From: Streptobacillus canis
GTDB taxonomy: Bacteria; Fusobacteriota; Fusobacteriia; Fusobacteriales; Leptotrichiaceae
Assembly: GCF_009733925.1 (NCBI RefSeq)
Contig: NZ_WOEI01000005.1
Coordinates: 1 to 59,852, forward strand
Length of the DNA: 59,852 nucleotides
Reading direction: 5' to 3'
A program made the position numbers and the translations under genes. Position 1 is the first letter of the stretch, and every line of letters starts with the position of its first letter. Of the stretch, positions 35,996-45,092 are shown one piece after another. Below the pieces are notes generated by a model. That model saw nothing but the letters and a program-made list of their open reading frames with translations, ran no database searches and was not told where the DNA came from.

Positions 35996-37006
35996 ATGAA
36001 AAAACTAGTATTATTCATGACAATTTTAATCACAAATTTAATGTTTGCGAGTGGTGTTGTTAATGTCTACACATCAAGACATTATGATTCAGATAAATCA
36101 ATTTATTTAGAATTTGAAAAACAAACTGGAATTAAAGTAAATATTGTACAAAATAATGATGTATCAGCTTTAATTAAAAGATTAGAACTTGAAGGTAAAT
36201 CAACAGATGCAGATGTATTTATAACTGTTGGTGTAGGAGACTTATACACAGCGAAAATGAAAAATTTACTTCAACCTATTACTTCAAAAAAAGTATTAAA
36301 AAATGTTCCAGCTAATTTTAGAGATAAATCTAATAATTGGGTTGGATTAACATATAGAGCACGTATATTTGTATATAACCCTGAAAAAGTTAAACCGAGT
36401 GAATTATCTACTTATGAAGCTTTAGCAGATAAAAAATGGGATAATAGAGTACTTACAAGAAGTTCTTCTAGTTCATATAACAAGCACTTAATAGCATTTA
36501 TGATAGCTAAAAATGGAGAAAAAGAAACTATGGATTGGGCTACAAAACTTGCTAATAACTTTGCAAGAGACCCAAAAGGAAATGATAGAGATCAAGCTAA
36601 AGCAGTGCTTGCAGGTGTTGGAGATGTAGCGATAATGAACAGTTATTACATGGGTAGAATGACTGACTCTAAAGATCCTTTAGAAAGAGAAGTTGCTTCA
36701 AAATTAAAAATATTCTTCCCTAATCAAAAAGATGGTGGAACACATATAAATCTTTCAGGAGCAGGGATTACAAAATATAGTAAAAATAAAGAGAATGCAG
36801 TTAAATTTATTGAATTTTTAACTGATCAATATGCACAAATGATATATTCACATGAAAATTATGAATATCCAGTTAACCCTAGAACACAAATGAGTCCAGT
36901 AGTTAAATCTTGGGGTAATTTTAAACCTTCTAAAATTGACTTTGATAAAATAGGTCAAAATTTAGAAAAAGCAAAATTTGTTGCGGATACGGCAAATTGG
37001 AAATAA
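35996..37006 (+). CDS. iron(III) ABC transporter substrate-binding protein (FutA/FbpA type)
   Basis: A signal peptide (about 1-18) precedes a type II periplasmic binding fold of the ferric-ion group. The N-terminal NVYTSRHYDSDKSIY and the tyrosine pair in MNSYYMGRM provide the typical His/Tyr iron ligands. Mature length is about 318 aa. It is the first gene of a three-gene operon with a fused permease and an ATPase. GGAGG precedes the ATG. Confidence 0.87.
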   Translation: MKKLVLFMTILITNLMFASGVVNVYTSRHYDSDKSIYLEFEKQTGIKVNIVQNNDVSALIKRLELEGKSTDADVFITVGVGDLYTAKMKNLLQPITSKKVLKNVPANFRDKSNNWVGLTYRARIFVYNPEKVKPSELSTYEALADKKWDNRVLTRSSSSSYNKHLIAFMIAKNGEKETMDWATKLANNFARDPKGNDRDQAKAVLAGVGDVAIMNSYYMGRMTDSKDPLEREVASKLKIFFPNQKDGGTHINLSGAGITKYSKNKENAVKFIEFLTDQYAQMIYSHENYEYPVNPRTQMSPVVKSWGNFKPSKIDFDKIGQNLEKAKFVADTANWK

Positions 37007-38574
37007 GAAAAATTAATGTTTGGAAAATACTATCATATATATTTATAGGGCTAATAATTAGCCCTATAATATATATATTTACAAATAGTTTCAAACCTAA
37101 TAGTGAATTAACTAATCACATATTTGAATTCTTATTAAAAGAGTATATGCTAAATACATTAATGATTTTAATTCCTACAATAATTTTAACATTGTTAATT
37201 GGAGTAGGATTAGCATATTTTGAAACTTTTTATGATTTTAAATTTAGAAAATTTTTTAGATATACCAATTTTTTATCTTTTGCAATACCTAGTTATTTAT
37301 TTGCATATATTTATGTTGATTTTTTAACAGGATCTTTGCATATTTTTCTAAAAAAATATGATATGAATATATACCTAGATATTGCAAATATTAAAGGAGC
37401 AATATTTATATTATCTATATCATTTTATCCATATGTATATATTACTTCTAGAGCATATATGAAAAGAATATCAATGGATCTAATATATTCATCAAAACTA
37501 CTGGGACAAAGTACTTTTCAAACTTTTTATAAAGTGATTTTACCTGTATCTAGACCAGCTATAATCACAGGATTGATGTTAGTAATTATGGAAACATTAA
37601 ATGCATTTGGGGTACCTTTTTTCTTTGGAATTAGAGTATTTAGTACAGGTATATATGATAGTTGGATTAACTATTATGATTTAGATGGTGCAAATAAATT
37701 ATCTATTATTTTAATAGGAATAGTAATACTATTCTTATTTTTAGAACAATATAGTAGAAGGAAAATAAAGTATTCATTAAGTAGAAATAGTAAAGTTAAA
37801 AGAGAAGAGTTAAAAGGAGTTAAGCATATCTTAGTATTAATATTCTTTTTCTCAGTATTTTTTATAACATTATTATTTCCAATAATATACATCCTGAGAT
37901 GGCTATATTTATCAATTGATTATTTAAGTATTTCAGATGTATTAATAAATACAAAAAATTCATTATATATACTATTTACATCAATTTTATTTATTATAAT
38001 CATTGCTTTATTTTTAACTAATATAAATAGGTTGGATAAAAATAAATGGTTAATGAATAAATTAAGTTCAATAGGATATTCGATGCCAGGATCAGTAATT
38101 GCAATTGGATTTTTATCAATATTTATTTCAATAGATTTATTTATGATTGAAAAAGGGATTACAGATAGTATGATACTAATTAAAAGTCCATTGATAATAA
38201 TCTTTGCATATACAACAAGGTTTTTATCTTTAGCATATACACCTATTGAATCTAGTATAGAAAAAACTGGAAATAGTTTACATGAGAGTGCAAGATTACT
38301 AGGTATGAGTAAGTTGAAAATATTCTTTAAAGTTGATATTTTTATGCAAAAAACAGCAATACTTTCAGCGATATTATTAATGTCAATAGAGATAATAAAA
38401 GAGATGCCACTTGCGGCAATGCTTTTAAGTAATAGCACTTTATCAATACAGATGAAGAATTATGCAAGTGATGAAGAATTAGTACTTGTTGGTCTACCTG
38501 CTTTAATTTTAATTAGTATAACATTAGTATTGATTAGTATATATAATTATTTAGATACGAAAGGAGAGGAATAA
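36997..38574 (+). CDS. iron(III) ABC transporter permease, two fused domains (FbpB type)
   Basis: The 525 residues hold two permease halves, each with about six helices and an EAA-type loop (SSKLLGQSTFQTFYKVILP and ESARLLGMSKLKIFFKVDI). The fusion is usual for FbpB-type importers. The start is taken as TTG at 36997, 10 bp inside the binding-protein gene, because no ATG lies before the first membrane helix. The ribosome site is poor, so translational coupling is likely. Confidence 0.85.
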   Translation: MEIRKINVWKILSYIFIGLIISPIIYIFTNSFKPNSELTNHIFEFLLKEYMLNTLMILIPTIILTLLIGVGLAYFETFYDFKFRKFFRYTNFLSFAIPSYLFAYIYVDFLTGSLHIFLKKYDMNIYLDIANIKGAIFILSISFYPYVYITSRAYMKRISMDLIYSSKLLGQSTFQTFYKVILPVSRPAIITGLMLVIMETLNAFGVPFFFGIRVFSTGIYDSWINYYDLDGANKLSIILIGIVILFLFLEQYSRRKIKYSLSRNSKVKREELKGVKHILVLIFFFSVFFITLLFPIIYILRWLYLSIDYLSISDVLINTKNSLYILFTSILFIIIIALFLTNINRLDKNKWLMNKLSSIGYSMPGSVIAIGFLSIFISIDLFMIEKGITDSMILIKSPLIIIFAYTTRFLSLAYTPIESSIEKTGNSLHESARLLGMSKLKIFFKVDIFMQKTAILSAILLMSIEIIKEMPLAAMLLSNSTLSIQMKNYASDEELVLVGLPALILISITLVLISIYNYLDTKGEE

Positions 38575-38575
38575 T

Positions 38576-39193
38576 TTGAAATTTTTAGAATTTAATAATG
38601 TTAGTTTTTCGTATGATAAAAATATAGTATTAGATAATTATTCATTCTCTATAGATAAAGGTGAAATATTAATAATCAAGGGAAAATCAGGTATAGGTAA
38701 ATCTACTCTTTTAAGATTGATTTCTGGTCTAGAAACATTAAGAAAAGGTAATATATTTTTAGATGGTAAAGAAATTACATTTGAAAAAATAGAAAAAAGA
38801 AATGTTGGATATTTATTTCAGGAGTTTGCACTTTTCCCACATTTAAATGTATTTGATAATATAGCTTTTGGAATATCAAATTTAAAATATGATGAAAAAA
38901 AAGAAAAAGTACGTAGTCTTCTTGAATTGATAGAACTTAATGGGTATGAAAAAAGATATCCACATGAATTATCTGGTGGAGAAAAACAGAGAATAGCACT
39001 TGCAAGATCTCTTGCTGTAATGCCTAAACTTTTACTTTTAGATGAACCTTTTTCATCATTAAATATTGAGTTAAGAGAAAAATTAAGATTAGAATTAAGA
39101 GAAATTTTGAAAAAAGTAGGAATAACAACTATAATAGTTAGTCATGATTTAAATGATAGTATTATAGCGGATAGAGTAATAGAAATGAAGTAG
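38576..39193 (+). CDS. iron(III) ABC transporter ATPase (FbpC type)
   Basis: Walker A GKSGIGKST (36-44), Q-loop LFQEF, signature LSGGE (132-136), Walker B LLLLDEP (152-158) and H-loop SH190 make a complete ATPase. At 205 aa it lacks the C-terminal regulatory TOBE domain of longer FbpC proteins. The start is TTG at 38576 behind AAGGAGAGG, 2 bp after the permease stop. Confidence 0.87.
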   Translation: MKFLEFNNVSFSYDKNIVLDNYSFSIDKGEILIIKGKSGIGKSTLLRLISGLETLRKGNIFLDGKEITFEKIEKRNVGYLFQEFALFPHLNVFDNIAFGISNLKYDEKKEKVRSLLELIELNGYEKRYPHELSGGEKQRIALARSLAVMPKLLLLDEPFSSLNIELREKLRLELREILKKVGITTIIVSHDLNDSIIADRVIEMK

Positions 39194-39222
39194 GAAATAT
39201 ATTTTTCCTACTTCATTTTTTT
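39185..39222 (+). terminator. terminator of the iron transporter operon
   Basis: The stem ATGAAGTAGGAAA pairs with TTTCCTACTTCAT and is followed by T residues. The left arm includes the stop codon. Confidence 0.88.
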
Positions 39223-39251
39223 CAAACTTTGAAAATTATTTTCAATAAAAA

Positions 39252-39279
39252 TTGATTTTTATAAAAATTGGGGTATACT
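39252..39279 (+). promoter_or_regulatory. candidate promoter of the MurNAc cluster
   Basis: TTGATT, a 16-bp spacer and TATACT lie 32 bp before the murQ start. It is weaker than the other promoters in the window, which suits regulation by the RpiR-type gene within the operon. Confidence 0.5.
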
Positions 39280-39311
39280 ATATTATAAATTAATAGGTAA
39301 AGGTGGTGAGT

Positions 39312-40226
39312 ATGGTGGTAGACTTATCGAAATTATCAACAGAAAAAAATAATGAAAATAGTAAAAATATTGAATTACAAGATAGTCTAGAAATAGTAAG
39401 AAGGATAAATGAAGAAGATAAAAAAGTTGCATATTGTGTTGAAAAAGCACTTCCTTCTATAGCTAAGTTAGTTGATGCAATAGTTGAAAGGACGGTTCCA
39501 AGTACAAGAATAATTTATGTTGGAGCAGGAACTTCAGGAAGATTAGGGGTATTAGATGCTTCTGAGTGTCCTCCAACTTATGGTGTTGACTTTGAAGTAG
39601 TTCAAGGATTAATAGCAGGTGGAAAAGATGCTATGTTTAAAGCAAAAGAAAATGTTGAGGATAGTCCAGAACAAGGAAGAATAGATCTTGAAGAGTTAAA
39701 ATTAACTAAAGATGATGTTGTAATTGGATTAACAGCTTCAGGAAGAACACCATATGTATTAGGAGCAGTAAAATATGCAAGGAAAATTGGAGCACTTACA
39801 GGAAGTGTTACTTGTTCAGAAAATTCTGAACTTTCTCAAAGTGTAGATATACCAATAGAAGTAGTTGTAGGTGCAGAAATAGTTACAGGATCTACAAGAA
39901 TGAAATCAGGAACAGCACAAAAAATGGTATTAAATATGATTTCTACTAGTGTAATGATTAAACGTGGAAAAGTTTTCTCAGGATATATGGTAGATGTAAA
40001 AACATCTAATTTAAAATTAATAGAAAGAGCTAAAAGAATTTTAATGAATACAACTAATGTAAGTTATGAAGATGCAGGTATGTATTTAGAAAAAGCAGAT
40101 ATGAGTGTTAAAGTTGCAATAGCTATGATTTTATTAAAAATTGAGAAAGAGGAAGCTAAAGAAAAACTTGAATTCTACAAGTTTGATGTAGCAAGATTAA
40201 TACATGAGTTTATTAATAAAGCTTAG
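39312..40226 (+). CDS. murQ: N-acetylmuramic acid 6-phosphate etherase
   Basis: It splits MurNAc-6P to GlcNAc-6P and D-lactate. The SIS-domain phosphate loop VGAGTSGRLGVLDASECPPTYG, the GLTASGRTPYV loop and GSTRMKSGTAQK are complete. The ATG at 39312 behind AAGGTGGTGAG is preferred to the GTG at 39303, giving 304 aa. It overlaps the downstream regulator by 23 bp. Confidence 0.94.
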   Translation: MVVDLSKLSTEKNNENSKNIELQDSLEIVRRINEEDKKVAYCVEKALPSIAKLVDAIVERTVPSTRIIYVGAGTSGRLGVLDASECPPTYGVDFEVVQGLIAGGKDAMFKAKENVEDSPEQGRIDLEELKLTKDDVVIGLTASGRTPYVLGAVKYARKIGALTGSVTCSENSELSQSVDIPIEVVVGAEIVTGSTRMKSGTAQKMVLNMISTSVMIKRGKVFSGYMVDVKTSNLKLIERAKRILMNTTNVSYEDAGMYLEKADMSVKVAIAMILLKIEKEEAKEKLEFYKFDVARLIHEFINKA

Positions 40227-41049
40227 AGAAAATAAAGATTTTACATCAAGTGAACAAGATATTGCAAAGTACTTGATGAAAAATTATAAAAATATAAAAA
40301 ATATAGATGCTGTAAAAATTGCTACAGAAACATTTACGAGTATTTCAGCAGTTACTAGAACTTGTAAGAAAATTGGATTACATGGTTTTCAAGAATTTAA
40401 AATAGGTTTAATTGAAGAACTTGCAAATGTTGAAAATCAAAAAATGGAATTTGAGCATGTTGATATTGAGAGAAATAATGATACTAAGATGATAATTGAA
40501 AAATTAAATAGACTTAGTATTAGTTCATTAAAAGAAACAAAACTATTACAAGATCCAGAAGTTATTGATAAAGTAGTTGGATTAATAAAGAAGAAAAAAG
40601 TAATAGATTTTTATGGAGTAGGTGCCTCTCATATTGTATGTTTAGATGCACAATACAAGTTTATGAGAATTGGTAAAGTGTGTAATGCTTTTGGACAATT
40701 TGATTTACAATATATTCAAGCAATAAATAGCACTAGTGATAATTTAGCGATTGTAATTTCTTATTCTGGGATGACAGAAGATATTGTCAAGATTAGTGAA
40801 GTACTTAGAAATAGAGGGATAGAAACAGTTTCAATTACTATGTATGGTAGTAATGAAGTTGCATCAAGAGCAAATCATAATCTATATGTTACATCTAGGG
40901 AATCACTTAAAAGAAGTGCAGCTATTTATTCAAGAATTTCTATGTTAAATTTAATAGATGTTATATATTTAAAATATTCAAATATGAACTTTGATGAAGT
41001 TAGTAAAAAAATTAATGAGACAAAAATAAAAAAAATAAAAGAAAAATAA
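40204..41049 (+). CDS. RpiR/MurR-family transcriptional regulator
   Basis: An N-terminal RpiR helix-turn-helix (about 1-75; TSISAVTRTCKKIGLHGFQEFK) precedes a SIS sugar-phosphate domain (about 125-255; YGVGASHIV, ISYSGMTEDIV). By position it should sense MurNAc-6P and control this cluster, as MurR does in E. coli. Its start lies 23 bp inside murQ, so the two are co-translated. Whether it represses or activates is not visible. Confidence 0.85.
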   Translation: MSLLIKLRENKDFTSSEQDIAKYLMKNYKNIKNIDAVKIATETFTSISAVTRTCKKIGLHGFQEFKIGLIEELANVENQKMEFEHVDIERNNDTKMIIEKLNRLSISSLKETKLLQDPEVIDKVVGLIKKKKVIDFYGVGASHIVCLDAQYKFMRIGKVCNAFGQFDLQYIQAINSTSDNLAIVISYSGMTEDIVKISEVLRNRGIETVSITMYGSNEVASRANHNLYVTSRESLKRSAAIYSRISMLNLIDVIYLKYSNMNFDEVSKKINETKIKKIKEK

Positions 41050-41065
41050 GATTGGAGTGAAGTTT

Positions 41066-42472
41066 ATGGATGCTAAAAAAGTTTCAAGAGAAATCTTTGA
41101 AGCCTTAGGTGGAAAAGAAAACATTCTAAGCAATGCGGTTTGCATGACAAGACTAAGAGTAGGAGTTAAAGAAGCAGTTGATGTTAATGCTATCAAAAAA
41201 ATTGATGGTGTTTTAAGTGTTATAGAAGCCGATACTGTTCAAGTAGTTTTAGGACCAGGTGTTGTTAATACAGTTGGTGAAGAATTTATAAAATTAACTG
41301 GTATACCTTTAGGATTTGCTGATGTTAAAGAAGTTGCAAATGAAAACAAAAAAGTAAACAAAGCTAAACACAATGGACCAGTACAACAATTTTTACAAAA
41401 AATTGCTAACATTTTCGTTCCATTATTACCAGGAATTATCGCTGCAGGGTTAATTTTAGGATTAACTAACGTTATTAACGTTACAACTAAAGGAGCATTT
41501 GCTGGACAATGGTGGTTCGCTGCTATTAAAACAATAGGATTTGGAATGTTCAGTTACTTAGCAATTTATGTTGGTATGAATTCTGCTAAAGAATTTGGAG
41601 GAACAGCTATTTTAGGTGGAATTATTGGTGCTTTATTCGTAGGAAATGCAGCTCATCCATTACTTGCAAAAGTTAATGATGTGCCATTAAACTTACCAAT
41701 AGTTGACAAACCATTCTCACCAGGTATAGGTGGATTACTTGCTTCATTATTTATGGGTATTATAGTTGCTAAATTAGAAAGAAGTATTAGAAAAGTTATG
41801 CCTACAATGCTTGATACATTCTTTACACCACTATTTACTTTATTAATAAGCGTTTTCGTAGCTATATTAGTAATTCAACCAGTAGGAACTTTCGTTACTA
41901 AAGCGATCTTCACAGTACTTGACGTAGTTTATAATAAATTTGGTATTGCAGGTGGATATATCTTATCAGCTGGATTCTTACCATTAGTTTCAGTAGGATT
42001 ACACCAAGCATTAACACCTATTCACGTATTATTAAACAGCCCTGATGGACCAACTCAAGGTATCAACTACTTATTGCCTATCTTAATGATGGCAGGTGGA
42101 GGACAAGTTGGAGCAGGACTTGCAATTTACTTCAAAACTAAAAACAAAAAACTTAAAACTCTTACAAGAGACGCTTTACCAGTTGGAGTATTAGGAATTG
42201 GAGAACCATTAATGTATGCAGTTACATTACCTTTAGGAAGACCATTCATTACAGCTTGTTTAGGTGCTGGATTTGGAGGATTATTAGCTTCATTATTCAA
42301 AGTTGGTACAATAACTCAAGGTGTTTCTGGATTATTCGGATTATTAATAGTTAAACCAGGTACATGGCATTTATACTTAATCGCAATGATAGGAGCTTAC
42401 ATAGGAGGATTCGTTTTAACTTACTTCTTTGGAGTTGACGAAGAAAGAATAGAAGAAATTTACGGAGAATAA
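41066..42472 (+). CDS. murP: PTS enzyme IIBC, N-acetylmuramic acid-specific
   Basis: The EIIB domain (about 1-85) has the phosphorylated Cys26 in NAVCMTRLR; the EIIC domain (about 105-468) has ten or so membrane helices and the GIGEPLMYAVTLPL loop. There is no EIIA domain, as in E. coli MurP. It imports and phosphorylates MurNAc. Specificity follows from the neighbours murQ and mupG. The ATG at 41066 is preferred to a GTG at 41057 because of its spacing to GGAG. Confidence 0.88.
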   Translation: MDAKKVSREIFEALGGKENILSNAVCMTRLRVGVKEAVDVNAIKKIDGVLSVIEADTVQVVLGPGVVNTVGEEFIKLTGIPLGFADVKEVANENKKVNKAKHNGPVQQFLQKIANIFVPLLPGIIAAGLILGLTNVINVTTKGAFAGQWWFAAIKTIGFGMFSYLAIYVGMNSAKEFGGTAILGGIIGALFVGNAAHPLLAKVNDVPLNLPIVDKPFSPGIGGLLASLFMGIIVAKLERSIRKVMPTMLDTFFTPLFTLLISVFVAILVIQPVGTFVTKAIFTVLDVVYNKFGIAGGYILSAGFLPLVSVGLHQALTPIHVLLNSPDGPTQGINYLLPILMMAGGGQVGAGLAIYFKTKNKKLKTLTRDALPVGVLGIGEPLMYAVTLPLGRPFITACLGAGFGGLLASLFKVGTITQGVSGLFGLLIVKPGTWHLYLIAMIGAYIGGFVLTYFFGVDEERIEEIYGE

Positions 42473-42510
42473 TAAAATCAGTTACATACTTTTAAATTAG
42501 GAGTGATATT

Positions 42511-43296
42511 ATGAAAAAATATCTTTTATTATTATTAGTATTCATTTCTACATTAGGATTCTCTTTTAAAAGAGAAGATATAAAAATATTTTCAAAAGAA
42601 ATGAATAAAGAAGTACCAGTAACAGTAGTATTACCAGATTCATACAATAAAGATAAAAAATATTCAGTTATTTACACTTTACATGGATGGTCTGGATCAA
42701 ATAAAAACTTTGTAGAAAAAACACCTATTGGTGAATTAGCAGATAAATATAGTGTTATATTTGTTTCACCAGATGGAAATTATGATAGTTGGTATGTTGA
42801 TTCTGAAGTAGTTAAAGAATCGAAATATGCTTCATTTATAGCTAAAGATTTAGTTGAAGGTATAGATAGTATGTACTCAACAATTCCAGAATCAAAACAT
42901 AGAGCAATTACAGGATTAAGTATGGGTGGATACGGAGCATTTTATATAGGATTAAATAACCAAAAAGTATTTGGAAATATAGGAAGTATGAGTGGAGGAT
43001 TAATTCCTGAAGCTTACAAAGGTAACTGGGGAATTAGTAAATACATTAATGCTAATTGGGAAAACTATAATATAGATTCATTAGTACATAAATTATTATT
43101 CACTAAAACAAATATAATCTTTGATTGTGGAGTAGATGACTTCTTTATTGAAGTAAATAGAGCAGTACATAACAAATTATTAGCATTAAACATTAATCAT
43201 GATTATGCTGAAAGACCAGGAATGCATAACTGGACATATTGGGGTAACTCAATTAAATATCAAACTATGTTCTTTGTTGAAAACTTTAATAAATAA
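42511..43296 (+). CDS. exported serine esterase of the esterase D family
   Basis: A signal peptide (about 1-18) precedes an alpha/beta-hydrolase. The oxyanion HGWSG (58-62), nucleophile Ser137 in GLSMGGYGA, Asp209/210 and His239 (GMHNW) form the triad. The fold is that of feruloyl/acetyl esterases and S-formylglutathione hydrolase. Its place between murP and a YfeW-like protein suggests action on O-acylated wall fragments; this is inference. GGAGTGATATT precedes the ATG. Confidence 0.78.
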   Translation: MKKYLLLLLVFISTLGFSFKREDIKIFSKEMNKEVPVTVVLPDSYNKDKKYSVIYTLHGWSGSNKNFVEKTPIGELADKYSVIFVSPDGNYDSWYVDSEVVKESKYASFIAKDLVEGIDSMYSTIPESKHRAITGLSMGGYGAFYIGLNNQKVFGNIGSMSGGLIPEAYKGNWGISKYINANWENYNIDSLVHKLLFTKTNIIFDCGVDDFFIEVNRAVHNKLLALNINHDYAERPGMHNWTYWGNSIKYQTMFFVENFNK

Positions 43297-43310
43297 TAGG
43301 AAGTGAAAAT

Positions 43311-45092
43311 ATGAAAAAGATATTATTAGTTTTATTAGCATTAATATCAACAATTTTTTCTTATAGTTTTCAGTTAGTTAAAGAGTTTCCTACAACTAAA
43401 GGGTTTGATGATTCTATACTTACTAATCAAATGTTTGAATTTAAAGGATTCAAAAATCAAGGTTATTTAGTATTAGAATATAAAAATTTTAAAAATGCTG
43501 ATATTTTTATTAACGGTAAAAAATTAGATTTAAAAAATATAAAAGGTGAAGGAACTGAAAAAGTTGATATATCTAAATATACTAGAAATGATAGCAACGT
43601 ATTTCAAATTACTTCATTAGATGGAGAGGTTACAGTTAAAATACCTTATCCAGAAATAAAGATGAATATACAAAAAAATGAAAGAACAAAATTCTTAGAT
43701 GAATTTTTAAATTCACAAATTAAAGCTGGTTTTCCTTCAGCGCAATTAACAGTAATTAAAGATGGTAATCTAGTTTATCAAAATAGTTTTGGATATGTTA
43801 ATAATTTTAATCCTGATGGAACTGTTTTAGAAAATAAAGTTAAAGTAACTAATGATACTTTATATGACTTAGCTAGTAATACTAAGATGTATGCAACTAA
43901 CTATGCAATTATGAAACTAGTTTCAGAAGGTAAAATGAAAGTAGAAGATTACGTAAGTAAATACTATACAGAATTTACAGGTGGAGGAAAAGAAGATGTG
44001 CAAGTAAGTGACTTACTTAAACATCAAGCAGGGTTCCCAGCTGATCCACAATATTTTAATGATGTATATGATAAAGATGATGGTATAGTTAATGGTAAAA
44101 ATGATTTATTTGCAATAGGTAAAGATAATGTTGAAAAAGCAATTATGAAAACCCCTTTAATCTATAAACCAAAAACTAGTACTAAATATTCTGATGTAGA
44201 TTATATGTTATTAGGATTATTAGTTGAAAAAGTTTCAGGTAAAGATTTAGATAAATATTTAGATGAAGAAATATATTCAAAATTAGATTTAACACATACA
44301 TATTTTAATCCTTTAAAACATGGATTTAATAAAGATAATGTAGCAGCTACAGAATTAAATGGTAATACTAGAGATCTTTCTGTGACATTTAAAAATGCAA
44401 GAACTTATACTATACAGGGAGAAGTTCATGATGAAAAAGCATTCTATTCTATGGATGGGGTATCAGGACATGCTGGTTTATTCTCAAATTCGTATGAAAT
44501 TGCTAAATTAGCTCAAATAATGATTAATCAAGGTGGATATGGAGAACATAAATTCTTTAATAGAACTACTTTAGATCATTTTGCTAAACCTAAAGATATT
44601 AATTCAAGTTATGGATTAGGATGGAGAAGACAAGGAGATTATATTTATAGATGGGCATTTTCTGGAGTTGCTTCTAAAGATACTATAGGTCATACTGGAT
44701 GGACAGGAACACTAACAGTTATAGATCCTGTACAAAATTTAGTAATTGTATTATTAACAAATGCTAAAAATTCAGGAGTTATTGATCCAGCAGTAAATCC
44801 TAATAAGTTTTATGGAGATAGATATTATACTAAAAATTATGGTGTAATACCTGCGATAGTATATGATATGGTAACATCTAAAACAAATGCATCTGAAGAT
44901 AAGATAAGACTTAATTCAATGTTAAAAGATTTAATTATGGGAAGATATGATTTAATGCAAAAAGATGTTAATTATGCAACTGATGCAGATTTCATGGAAG
45001 TAGCAGAATTAATTAAATTACTTGAAAAAAGAGAAGGTAAACTTAATAATCAATATAAAGAAATAAAGAGAGAAATGGAAATAAATAGATGA
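43311..45092 (+). CDS. exported beta-lactamase-fold serine hydrolase (YfeW/PBP4B-like) with an N-terminal jelly-roll domain
   Basis: A signal peptide (about 1-19) is followed by a beta domain (20-118) with NADIFINGKKLDL and VDISKYTRNDSNVFQI, the pattern of sugar-binding domains in glycosidases. The hydrolase domain (125-560) has SxxK at Ser189-Lys192, the YSD block at 293-295 in place of YxN, and HTG at 461-463. E. coli yfeW also sits beside murQ-murP. The activity is probably D-alanyl-D-alanine carboxypeptidase or muropeptide esterase. It overlaps mupG by 4 bp. Confidence 0.82.
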   Translation: MKKILLVLLALISTIFSYSFQLVKEFPTTKGFDDSILTNQMFEFKGFKNQGYLVLEYKNFKNADIFINGKKLDLKNIKGEGTEKVDISKYTRNDSNVFQITSLDGEVTVKIPYPEIKMNIQKNERTKFLDEFLNSQIKAGFPSAQLTVIKDGNLVYQNSFGYVNNFNPDGTVLENKVKVTNDTLYDLASNTKMYATNYAIMKLVSEGKMKVEDYVSKYYTEFTGGGKEDVQVSDLLKHQAGFPADPQYFNDVYDKDDGIVNGKNDLFAIGKDNVEKAIMKTPLIYKPKTSTKYSDVDYMLLGLLVEKVSGKDLDKYLDEEIYSKLDLTHTYFNPLKHGFNKDNVAATELNGNTRDLSVTFKNARTYTIQGEVHDEKAFYSMDGVSGHAGLFSNSYEIAKLAQIMINQGGYGEHKFFNRTTLDHFAKPKDINSSYGLGWRRQGDYIYRWAFSGVASKDTIGHTGWTGTLTVIDPVQNLVIVLLTNAKNSGVIDPAVNPNKFYGDRYYTKNYGVIPAIVYDMVTSKTNASEDKIRLNSMLKDLIMGRYDLMQKDVNYATDADFMEVAELIKLLEKREGKLNNQYKEIKREMEINR

